Below, piece by piece: positions 1 through 6,988 of a DNA stretch of 42,619 bases. Both the position numbers and the translations under genes were made by a program. This DNA comes from a virus: the IMG/VR virus record IMGVR_UViG_3300027770_001690, positions 1-42,619 of that record; one strand, 5' to 3'. Each line of letters opens with the position of its first letter. Position 1 is the stretch's first letter. The notes under the pieces are model-generated. The model did not search any database. It saw only the letters and a program-made list of their open reading frames with translations, and was not told the origin of the DNA.

Positions 1-468
1 TGGAATATAGAGGCTCATAAAGAGGGGACAGGTGTTGAACTAATGTATCAGGCAATTAGTAATAAAATTAGACCATCTGCATTTGTATTAGGAACTGGTA
101 CTGGTGGAACACTAATGGGAGCGGGAGAAACACTTAAAAATTTTTATTATGATATGGAAATTGTTGCGGTTGAACCTTCAGAGTCACCAGTAATGAGTGG
201 AGGAGAATCAGGATTACATGGGATTCAGGGAATTGGGGATGGTTCTAAGTTTATGGTTGATTTAGATTTTGTTGACCACATTATTACAATATCAACAGAA
301 GAGGCAACTCAAATGAGTCGTAGATTATCTAAAGATTATGGAATTTTTGTTGGAATTTCTGCGGGAGCAAATGTTTTGGCTTCAGTTAAATACGGACAAA
401 AGTTTGATAAGACAAACATTTTCACTATACTTTGTGATAGAGGAGACCGATACCTTTCAATATTATGA
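1..468 (+). CDS. cysM: Cysteine synthase (PLP-dependent), C-terminal part, 5' truncated by window edge
   Basis: The reading frame is open to base 1, so the gene begins outside the window. The visible part has the cysteine synthase core: a Gly/Thr-rich phosphate-binding loop (GTGTGGT), the VEP...SPVMSGG segment, HGIQGIG, GISAGAN, and the end CDRGDRYLS, closest to the CysM form of this tail. The family makes cysteine from O-acetylserine or O-phosphoserine and sulfide in the cytosol. The PLP lysine would lie upstream and cannot be checked. The stop overlaps the gp47 start (ATGA), so both are probably co-translated. A sulfur-assimilation enzyme is unusual in a phage and is probably a host-derived metabolic gene. 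CysK versus CysM assignment is uncertain. Confidence 0.9.
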   Translation, partial: WNIEAHKEGTGVELMYQAISNKIRPSAFVLGTGTGGTLMGAGETLKNFYYDMEIVAVEPSESPVMSGGESGLHGIQGIGDGSKFMVDLDFVDHIITISTEEATQMSRRLSKDYGIFVGISAGANVLASVKYGQKFDKTNIFTILCDRGDRYLSIL

Positions 469-1244
469 TTAAAACTTTAATACACTTTTCTGATTTACAT
501 ATCAGACTATATAAGGATCACGATTTATACCGTTCAATATTAGAAACCGCAATTGAACAATGGAAAGAATTGTCTCCTGACCGTATTATATTTACGGGAG
601 ATTTAGTTCACTCTAAAAATCAAATGACACCTGAACTTATTGAATTCGTTGCTTGGATTTTAACTGAATGTTCATTAATTGCTAAAACAATTATTATACC
701 AGGTAACCACGACTTTTTGGTAAACAACACCGAAAGAATGGATGCTCTTACTCCTATCATTAACTCTTTGAATAATGATAATATTGTATACTACAGAGAT
801 AGAGGTGTGTATGAGGATGATAACATTAGTTGGTGTGTTTATTCGCAGTATCAAGGAAATATTCCTCCTGACATTATTGAAGGTAAGGGAAGAAAGATTG
901 GTTTATTTCATGGGCCTATTTCAGGTTTAAAAACAGATCTTGGATTTGAGTTTGGTGAAGAGGCGTATGATATTGAAAAGTTTGATGGGTTGGAAACCGT
1001 TTTATGTGGTGACATTCACAAACGAGCTGAGTTCCAAATTAAAGGGGGTAAAGGTTATATGATTGGATCAACCATTCAAAACAACATTGGTGAAAGTATA
1101 GGTAGACATGGATATGGTATATATGATGTTGAGACAAAGGAGTATAATTATACTGATTTACCTAATCCAAAACCATTTTTGAAGTTCTCCATTAAATCAT
1201 TTGAAGATATTGAGAATGGAACAGAAAGACTCCAAAATATTTAA
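465..1244 (+). CDS. 47: gp47-like recombination nuclease subunit (SbcD/Mre11 metallophosphoesterase)
   Basis: This 259-aa protein has the metallophosphoesterase signature: SDLHIR (D10, H12), TGDLVH (D46), PGNHDF (N81, H82, D83) and GDIHKR. These residues bind two metal ions in Mre11/SbcD nucleases. It is shorter than T4 gp47 (about 340 aa) and seems to lack much of the C-terminal capping region. With gp46 (2622-4994) it should form the complex that resects DNA ends for recombination-dependent replication. It overlaps the cysteine synthase stop by 4 bases. Three small genes separate it from its partner, whereas in T4 the two are close. The family call is firm; the exact biochemical activity is inferred. 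Confidence 0.9.
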   Translation: MIKTLIHFSDLHIRLYKDHDLYRSILETAIEQWKELSPDRIIFTGDLVHSKNQMTPELIEFVAWILTECSLIAKTIIIPGNHDFLVNNTERMDALTPIINSLNNDNIVYYRDRGVYEDDNISWCVYSQYQGNIPPDIIEGKGRKIGLFHGPISGLKTDLGFEFGEEAYDIEKFDGLETVLCGDIHKRAEFQIKGGKGYMIGSTIQNNIGESIGRHGYGIYDVETKEYNYTDLPNPKPFLKFSIKSFEDIENGTERLQNI

Positions 1245-1914
1245 TAAAGAAACTCTCGGCAGCGTCGAGAGTTTTTGTAAACTCAATAATATTGAGGATA
1301 AGGAAGATTTCATCTACCTTTGTTTCAAACAAGGTTTTGACATTAAGAAGTTTGGTCTTTTGGGAGAAACACTTAATGAAGGTGAAAAACACTTAAAAAC
1401 GGATGGTATTCAGGAAAAACGTGTAGAAATTGAGGTAATCCGAGAAATACAGGTGGAAGTACCGGTTGAAGTTATCAAAGAGGTTGAGAAAATAGTTGAG
1501 GTCATTAAAGAAGTGACTGTAGAAAAAGTGGTAATTAAAGAGGTTCCTGTGGATAGAGTGGTTGAGAAAATAATCTATACCACTGACAATATTCAAATAA
1601 ACGAACTTGGCGGAAAAATTGCCAAGTTGGAACAAGAACTTTCCACTAAAACCTCAGAAATGGAAAATATTTTCCAAAATAAAATGTCTAAAAAGGATGA
1701 AGAGTTAGACGAACTTAGACGAAAATTAGACGACCCTGTAACAAATAATAAGTTAAATATGTTACAAAATACTTTACAGAATTTAAGAAATGACTTATCA
1801 TTGAAGAACGACAAAATAACTGAATTAGAAAAAATAAACCAGGAACTACAAAAAACGGCAAATTTACAAAACGCCATTTATATGAAAGGTTCCAATTTAA
1901 ATAGTAGAATATGA
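1216..1914 (+). CDS. Coiled-coil protein with V/E-rich repeat
   Basis: A protein of about 232 aa, function not recognised. I start it at ATG 1216, 29 bases inside the gp47 gene; a TTG at 1201 is also in frame. The N-terminal 60 residues look globular. Next comes a low-complexity stretch of alternating Val and Glu/Lys built on VEVPVEVIKEVEKIVEV, the same unit repeated six times in the membrane protein at 6989. The last 90 residues are charged with heptad-like spacing, suggesting a long coiled coil. It lies between gp47 and gp46 and is linked to the next gene by an ATGA overlap. It may be an elongated adaptor or scaffold; this is a guess from composition. Confidence 0.75.
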   Translation: MEQKDSKIFNKETLGSVESFCKLNNIEDKEDFIYLCFKQGFDIKKFGLLGETLNEGEKHLKTDGIQEKRVEIEVIREIQVEVPVEVIKEVEKIVEVIKEVTVEKVVIKEVPVDRVVEKIIYTTDNIQINELGGKIAKLEQELSTKTSEMENIFQNKMSKKDEELDELRRKLDDPVTNNKLNMLQNTLQNLRNDLSLKNDKITELEKINQELQKTANLQNAIYMKGSNLNSRI

Positions 1915-2264
1915 TACAATTAGTAATGTTTATGATCGCGGCATATGGAATGACGACGATCTTAGTGTATGGATCCATTTTCAATGGATTAAGAGATAAA
2001 ATTAAAATTGCAGGCGGAGATAAAGGTTATTTTTTAACTAGACCTACATTTAAATTTATATCAGATTTGATATCTTGTATATTATGTACGGGTACTTGGG
2101 TTGGATTTGTCTTATCCTTATTTTATTTTTCACCGGCTCATGAATTTATTGGACTTAATAAGTTTTTATCCGTATTTTTTGATGGAATGTTGTCCGCAGG
2201 ATCGGTATGGGCAATCAATAGTATAATAGAATGGTTTGAAGAAAATAGACCAAGTAATAAATAA
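1911..2264 (+). CDS. Small membrane protein, DUF1360-like
   Basis: A 117-aa protein starting at ATG 1911, overlapping the previous stop. It has three hydrophobic segments, at roughly residues 1-25, 45-70 and 85-105, with a central CILCTGTWVGF motif. The CxxCxxxW pattern in the second membrane segment resembles small phage and bacterial membrane proteins grouped as DUF1360. No enzyme motif is visible. Its place between recombination genes does not suggest a function. Family assignment is tentative and rests on the Cys/Trp pattern only. Confidence 0.7.
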   Translation: MIQLVMFMIAAYGMTTILVYGSIFNGLRDKIKIAGGDKGYFLTRPTFKFISDLISCILCTGTWVGFVLSLFYFSPAHEFIGLNKFLSVFFDGMLSAGSVWAINSIIEWFEENRPSNK

Positions 2265-2279
2265 AAACAAATATAAAAA

Positions 2280-2618
2280 ATGGGAAAAGCGGCAAAAACA
2301 CACAGAGCAAAAGTGGCAAAAAGAAACAACAAATTAGATCAAAAAAAATCAGGAATGCAAAAAGCGTTTGATAAATTAATGGAAGAACAAATCCAAAAAT
2401 TGAAAACCAACGAAGGTTTAAATGTAGGTTTATCTGGTAGTACAATGCCATTTGAAATTTTTGATAAAGATCAATTAGATTCAATTGTGGACTTTAAATC
2501 AAAACACCCCGAATTAATCATGGGTAATGACGAGATATTAAGAGAAGAATTTCCACTTAACATTGAAGGAGATGATATTCCTTTAGATGTTGACACAACA
2601 GAAGAAGAACAAAAATAA
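2280..2618 (+). CDS. Hypothetical protein, basic N-terminus and acidic C-terminus
   Basis: A 112-aa protein, not recognised. The first 35 residues are strongly basic (Lys, Arg), the middle (about 35-55) is predicted helical, and the last 25 residues are highly acidic. There is no signal peptide or membrane segment. It sits directly upstream of gp46, with the stop at 2616-2618 and the gp46 start at 2622, so it is probably co-expressed. The charge split would suit a nucleic-acid or protein-assembly factor, but nothing in the sequence proves this. Confidence 0.75.
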   Translation: MGKAAKTHRAKVAKRNNKLDQKKSGMQKAFDKLMEEQIQKLKTNEGLNVGLSGSTMPFEIFDKDQLDSIVDFKSKHPELIMGNDEILREEFPLNIEGDDIPLDVDTTEEEQK

Positions 2619-2621
2619 TGA

Positions 2622-4994
2622 ATGGACTTGTTCAACCCACCAAGATTATTTAATTACAACATAATGATAAAAGATTTAGACTTTTCAAAGTACGAAAATC
2701 CAACAATACAAGTTGTATGGGAAGACCTACAAGAAAATTTTACACAAGATAAGATTAAGAGTGTTAAACATTATTTCCAAAAGAAATATAACACTACCAA
2801 TGTGAATGTATTAACAAAGGTTAAAAACGTTGAGACAGATACGATGCAAAGTATTGATGTGTCTGTTAATGTAACTGATGTTAATTATCAACTTGATCTA
2901 CTAAAGAAATTTTTAGAGTCTAAAGGGTATACTAACTATACTGAAGATATTTTAGGTATCAACAGAATGGTTGAGAACCGAATGAAAGAGGATGAAACTG
3001 AAACAACACAATTCAAAAAGTGGTATATCAGAAACATTGAGTTTTCAAACTTCTTATCATATGGTGAGAATCAAAGAATGGATTTTGATAAATGCAACGG
3101 GGTTGTCGTTGTTGAATCAGATCCACCTAACTTTGGTGGGAAGACGGTTCTTTCTGTGGATTTGTTGTTGTTCTTATTCTTTAATGAGACAACAAAGACT
3201 ACAAAGGCTGAAGAAATCTTTAACCGATTTACCGATAAAGACTCGGTAGTTGTTAAAGGTGAAGTTACAATTGATGGGGAAGATTATATTATCCTTAGAA
3301 AGATTGAAAGAAAACTTTCTAAAAAAGGAGAATGGAATGTGAAAACAGAATTGGACTTCTTCAAAAAAATGACCGATGGTAGTTTATTAAATTTCACGGG
3401 GGAACAAAGAAGGGAAACTGAGGCGTTCATTAAAAATTCCATTGGAACCAAAGAAGATTTCTTAATGACCATACTTACAACCGCAACCAATCTTGAGGAG
3501 TTATTGGAGTCAAAACCAACCGCAAGAGGACAGGTGTTGTCAAGATTTATGGGACTTGAGTTTTTAAAACGGAAAGAGGAAGTTGGTAAAGAGATTTATT
3601 CTGAATTTAATAAATCAAAGATGTCTAACATTTATAATTCGGAAGAATTAAAAGGTGATAACGGATCTTTAACAACAAAAATCGGTGAATTAAATGATCA
3701 AATTGATTTAATCAAATTGGAACTTAACGATATTGATGATAAAATCGTTAAGGGAAAAGAGTATCGTGATGATATGTTGAAGAAGAAACACGGAGACATA
3801 GATAAAGAAATCAGTTTGATGAACCCGGTTAAGACTCAAGAAGAAATCGATGGTTTTGGTAAAGAAAAGACAACGTTCCAACAAAATTTAGACGAACTTA
3901 AAGTTGTTGAACCAAAAGAATTTTATCATGAGGATGATCACGATAAAATTAAAGAGGAATACAATGACGTGTTCAAATCTAAAATTGAACTTGAGACACA
4001 GATCAGAGAAATTGAGAAATTGAAGAGTTCTGTGAGTGATGGTATTAAATGTGAACATTGTGGAATTGAGTTAATGAACGCATCAATAACCCAACAAAAA
4101 ATTGCCGAACTTGATGGTTATATTATGCATAAAGACCAAAAAGAGGGGTTAATGCAGGTTTTAACGGGCAAAGAACAAGATTTCGTTCAGTTAAAGAAAG
4201 ACTTTGATGAGTATGAAAAAAACAAACTAATCAAAGAAAAATATGAATTAAGTATTGAAAGTTGTGATTTAAAGATTGGAGTTTTAAAAGGTAAGTTGGA
4301 TCGTTGGGGTGATGTTCAGGATAAGATTAAAGAGAACACACAGATTGATTCAATGTTGATTAAGGCTGACTTAAGGCTGGATGAACTTGATCATCTTAAA
4401 AGACAAAAAAATGCAAACATTACAAACAATGAATACCAAATCAAAACTTGTAATGAAAAGATTGAAAACAATGAAAAGTTAATTGTTAAGATTAAAGAGG
4501 AAGAGGAGAAGGAAAGAATATACAAAATCTATATGGAAGCCTTTGGTAAGAATGGATTATCAAAAATCATTATGAAAACAATGATGCCTTTGATTAACTC
4601 TGAGTTACAAAGATTGATGGAAGATAGTTGTTACTTTAAATTATTAATTAATATAAATGACAAAAATGACGTTGAATTCTTAATGATTGATAATAGTACT
4701 GGTATTGAAAAATTAATGGTTTCAGGATCAGGATATGAAAGAACAATTGCATCATTAGCATTACGATCGGTACTTAGTAAGGTATGTACTTTACCTAAAC
4801 CAAACATCGTAGTTTTTGATGAGGTATTTGGAAAAATCAGTAATGATAATCTAGAAATGGTATCTGAGTTCTTCCAAAAAATTAAAGAATATTTTGATAA
4901 AGTGTTCCTTATTAGTCATAACCCAATGATTAGTCAATGGTCGGATACTATCGTTAAAATCAAAAAAGAAAATAATATATCAAAAGTTTTGTAG
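2622..4994 (+). CDS. 46: gp46-like recombination ATPase (SbcC/Rad50 family)
   Basis: A 790-aa SMC-like ATPase. After about 130 N-terminal residues comes the usual opening (IEFSNFLSYGENQ), then a Walker A region at about 167-174 (DPPNFGGKT, lacking the usual first Gly), long coiled-coil arms with a zinc hook CEHC near 477-480, a signature-like SGSGYERT near 701, Walker B IVVFDEVF near 730 and the switch His in LISHNP near 765. It should pair with gp47 to process DNA ends. It is much longer than T4 gp46 (about 560 aa) because of the N-terminal extension and longer arms. A later Met near 2664 is possible but would not remove the extension. Confidence 0.93.
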   Translation: MDLFNPPRLFNYNIMIKDLDFSKYENPTIQVVWEDLQENFTQDKIKSVKHYFQKKYNTTNVNVLTKVKNVETDTMQSIDVSVNVTDVNYQLDLLKKFLESKGYTNYTEDILGINRMVENRMKEDETETTQFKKWYIRNIEFSNFLSYGENQRMDFDKCNGVVVVESDPPNFGGKTVLSVDLLLFLFFNETTKTTKAEEIFNRFTDKDSVVVKGEVTIDGEDYIILRKIERKLSKKGEWNVKTELDFFKKMTDGSLLNFTGEQRRETEAFIKNSIGTKEDFLMTILTTATNLEELLESKPTARGQVLSRFMGLEFLKRKEEVGKEIYSEFNKSKMSNIYNSEELKGDNGSLTTKIGELNDQIDLIKLELNDIDDKIVKGKEYRDDMLKKKHGDIDKEISLMNPVKTQEEIDGFGKEKTTFQQNLDELKVVEPKEFYHEDDHDKIKEEYNDVFKSKIELETQIREIEKLKSSVSDGIKCEHCGIELMNASITQQKIAELDGYIMHKDQKEGLMQVLTGKEQDFVQLKKDFDEYEKNKLIKEKYELSIESCDLKIGVLKGKLDRWGDVQDKIKENTQIDSMLIKADLRLDELDHLKRQKNANITNNEYQIKTCNEKIENNEKLIVKIKEEEEKERIYKIYMEAFGKNGLSKIIMKTMMPLINSELQRLMEDSCYFKLLININDKNDVEFLMIDNSTGIEKLMVSGSGYERTIASLALRSVLSKVCTLPKPNIVVFDEVFGKISNDNLEMVSEFFQKIKEYFDKVFLISHNPMISQWSDTIVKIKKENNISKVL

Positions 4995-5020
4995 TTAATT
5001 AGATTTTATTCGTATATTTG
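4989..5020 (+). promoter_or_regulatory. Bacteroidota-type promoter (TTG-N21-TATATTTG)
   Basis: TTG at 4989-4991 and TATATTTG at 5013-5020 with a 21-base spacer fit the Bacteroidota consensus TTG...TAnnTTTG. The motif lies just after the gp46 stop and 22 bases before the ATG at 5043, giving a short A-rich leader. It probably drives the 5043 gene and the sigma factor using host RNA polymerase. Confidence 0.75.
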
Positions 5021-5042
5021 TAAAAACAATTAAAAAACACAT

Positions 5043-5567
5043 ATGAATTACTTACTTTTTGTATATCACACCGAAGATATGGAAACCCCCGATGAAACAA
5101 CCGCAAACATTGGGGCTGAGTTATCAAAAATTATGTCATCAAATCAGATTAAGTATATGTTTGGAGATAGACACTCAATCTACCACTTTGCTAGCGATTT
5201 TTCAATAGAAGAGATTGATGATTTTTTATGTTTAGTGTCTAATGAATTTGAAAACTTTAATTATTTTCTAACACAAAAGACTAAAAATGTATCATCTAAC
5301 TTTGATGAAGACAACGTATTACATTTACTTACGTTAAGGAATACCAATAAGAAAAAACAAACTCCACTTAGACCTTTTGAATTTAAATTGGATTATAATA
5401 ATGAGGAGTTTGATCGTATGTCAGAAACCATTATGGGTTTACTACCTAAAAAAAGATGTGATTTAACAATTGACGAACTTTTAGATAAGATCAGCGACAA
5501 GGGAATTAATTCATTGACTGAAGAAGAAAAAAACAAATTAGACGAATATTCAAAAACAATTAATTAA
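5043..5567 (+). CDS. Hypothetical protein upstream of the phage sigma factor
   Basis: A 174-aa soluble protein, first gene after a host-type promoter. The N-terminal 90 residues look like a compact alpha/beta domain. The last 35 residues (TIDELLDKISDKGINSLTEEE...) resemble a short helical motif often found at the C-termini of Bacteroidota proteins, including rhomboid-like proteins. No catalytic motif is seen. The sigma factor follows after only four bases, so the two are made together, and it could regulate that sigma factor or host polymerase; this is inference from position. Confidence 0.75.
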   Translation: MNYLLFVYHTEDMETPDETTANIGAELSKIMSSNQIKYMFGDRHSIYHFASDFSIEEIDDFLCLVSNEFENFNYFLTQKTKNVSSNFDEDNVLHLLTLRNTNKKKQTPLRPFEFKLDYNNEEFDRMSETIMGLLPKKRCDLTIDELLDKISDKGINSLTEEEKNKLDEYSKTIN

Positions 5568-5571
5568 ACAT

Positions 5572-6372
5572 ATGAAAGACAAAAATTTAGGGATTCCAAT
5601 TAACCAAGAAGAGATTCAATATTATCTAAAAGATATTCGTAGAATTAAAGTAATGACACCTGAGAGAGAAAAAGAACTGGCGGTTAAGATGAAGTCTGAT
5701 GACACACCTAAACGTGAGAGAGAAAAAATTGAATCTGAGTTATTAGTTGGTAATTTACGTTTTGTAATTACGGTGGCCAAACAATATCAGAATCAAGGTT
5801 TGGATTTATCTGATCTAATTGCTGAAGGTAATTTGGGTTTGATGAAAGCGATTAAAAACTTTGATTGGCATAAAGATCTACGTTTTATATCATACGCAGT
5901 TTGGTGGGTTAAACAATCTATCATCCAGTCGTTGAATGATAACGCAAGAACGATCAGACTTCCAGTTAATGTTGTTCAGGACCTACATAAGGCTAAGAAA
6001 GAAATTGCGATTACAGGTAAAGAATTAGAATTAAAGTTTTCATCATTACCGTCTATGATTGATTTGGATATGACAATCAATGATGAAGGTGACACATTGG
6101 TTGATATGATTGCTAATCCTAACGCACTTGCTCCTGATGAGGGATTCAACACTAAAGATATGTTAAAGAACAAATTAATATCTTTATTAAATGTGTTAGA
6201 TGAAAGAGAAAAAGTGATAATTGAGGATTATTTTGGATTAAGTGGGACACCAAGAACACTTGAAGACATTGGTGGAGATTTTGGTTTAACTAAAGAACGA
6301 GTTAGACAGATTAAGGAAAGAGCCCTTAGAAGATTGAGAAATGAAAGTTCAGAACTATTTGATTACTTATAA
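5572..6372 (+). CDS. rpoD: RNA polymerase sigma-70 family factor
   Basis: A 266-aa, nearly complete primary-type sigma factor. Region 1.2 is at about residues 10-40, region 2 includes NLRFVITVAKQYQNQGLDL and FISYAVWWVKQSI (2.3/2.4, DNA melting and -10 recognition), region 3 is at about 125-180, and region 4 ends with the helix-turn-helix LTKERVRQIKERALRRLR that reads the -35 element. The layout is close to the short RpoD of Bacteroidota. Phages of the T4 group normally carry only the reduced gp55, so a host-like full sigma is notable. It probably redirects host polymerase to a phage promoter class; the TATTTATA motif in this window is the obvious candidate, unproven. Confidence 0.93.
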   Translation: MKDKNLGIPINQEEIQYYLKDIRRIKVMTPEREKELAVKMKSDDTPKREREKIESELLVGNLRFVITVAKQYQNQGLDLSDLIAEGNLGLMKAIKNFDWHKDLRFISYAVWWVKQSIIQSLNDNARTIRLPVNVVQDLHKAKKEIAITGKELELKFSSLPSMIDLDMTINDEGDTLVDMIANPNALAPDEGFNTKDMLKNKLISLLNVLDEREKVIIEDYFGLSGTPRTLEDIGGDFGLTKERVRQIKERALRRLRNESSELFDYL

Positions 6373-6387
6373 AAAAAATAAAAAAAC

Positions 6388-6807
6388 ATGGGAAGTGTAC
6401 TAGATTTTATTGAATGTCCAAATTGTAAACACGAAGCGTCTGACGACTTCTATTACAAAACAGGTGAAGAATATGTTAACTGTGGTAACTGTGGTTATTA
6501 TTTTTCAGCAACTATTGTTAATAGAGATAAGAAATTATCTGAATTAACAGAAGAAGATTGGAAGATTGAAGAACTTAAAAATCCTTATGGCGCTTATAGA
6601 TTAAAAGTATACCATAGTGTTGCTACTCAATGTGGTTCATTAGAAAATGAAGAACAATATAATGAGTTTAAGTTACAACTTGAAGGGGATGTTGAAATTG
6701 AGTCCTGTTCGGTTTCTAGATTTGTTGATGGTGAGATCAAAGTTGAAATGTTAATTGATAATGGACCTAAGGTTGATTCTGCAGGTTTTACAATAGAGGA
6801 TCGTTAA
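6388..6807 (+). CDS. Zinc-ribbon protein
   Basis: A 139-aa protein with an N-terminal zinc ribbon: CPNC at about residues 10-13 and CGNC at about 32-35. The rest is acidic and soluble with no recognised domain. Zinc ribbons of this type occur in transcription and DNA-binding proteins, and it directly follows the sigma factor, so a role in transcription is plausible. It is the last coding gene before the structured RNA and terminator at 6811-6950. Confidence 0.75.
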   Translation: MGSVLDFIECPNCKHEASDDFYYKTGEEYVNCGNCGYYFSATIVNRDKKLSELTEEDWKIEELKNPYGAYRLKVYHSVATQCGSLENEEQYNEFKLQLEGDVEIESCSVSRFVDGEIKVEMLIDNGPKVDSAGFTIEDR

Positions 6808-6810
6808 TTA

Positions 6811-6950
6811 CAAAAAGGGTTGAACCGAGATTACCCTTACAACTCGGCGGAATGAGACACGATGTTCTCAAGGTGAAAATCCTCAATCTTGTCCTGGTGA
6901 TAAGATGAAACCACACTCCCCCATTGGTACCAGTGGGGGTTTTATTTTTT
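6811..6950 (+). ncRNA. Candidate structured non-coding RNA with pseudoknot
   Basis: This gap is richer in G+C than its surroundings and full of complementary segments. AAGGGT (6815-6820) pairs with ACCCTT (6833-6838), while CCGAG inside that loop (6825-6829) pairs with CTCGG downstream (6843-6847): an H-type pseudoknot. GAGACA/TGTTCTC forms a second hairpin near 6854-6869. ATCTTGTC pairs with GATAAGAT across a 5-base loop near 6886-6907. A strong terminator ends it. I found no tRNA cloverleaf and no reading frame. It may be a 3'-derived sRNA of the 6388 gene or an independent RNA; no clear promoter was seen. Confidence 0.65.
6918..6950 (+). terminator. Rho-independent terminator
   Basis: CCCCCATTGG pairs with CCAGTGGGGG (one G-T pair) around a tight loop, followed by TTTTATTTTTT. 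It ends the sigma factor/zinc-ribbon transcript and the candidate RNA before the 6989 gene. Confidence 0.9.
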
Positions 6951-6962
6951 CTTTATCTTTTA

Positions 6963-6970
6963 TATTTATA
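6963..6970 (+). promoter_or_regulatory. TATTTATA motif upstream of the 6989 gene
   Basis: TATTTATA lies between the terminator at 6918-6950 and ATG 6989, so the gene needs its own start of transcription here. The same octamer recurs before many genes of this window; candidate late promoter element. Confidence 0.5.
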
Positions 6971-6988
6971 AGTTATAGTTAATTTATT

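Noticed and set aside
6811-6950. tRNA or tmRNA in the gap
   Set aside because: No acceptor stem with a T-arm of GGTTCRANYCC type could be formed; the pseudoknot and terminator fit better with another kind of RNA.
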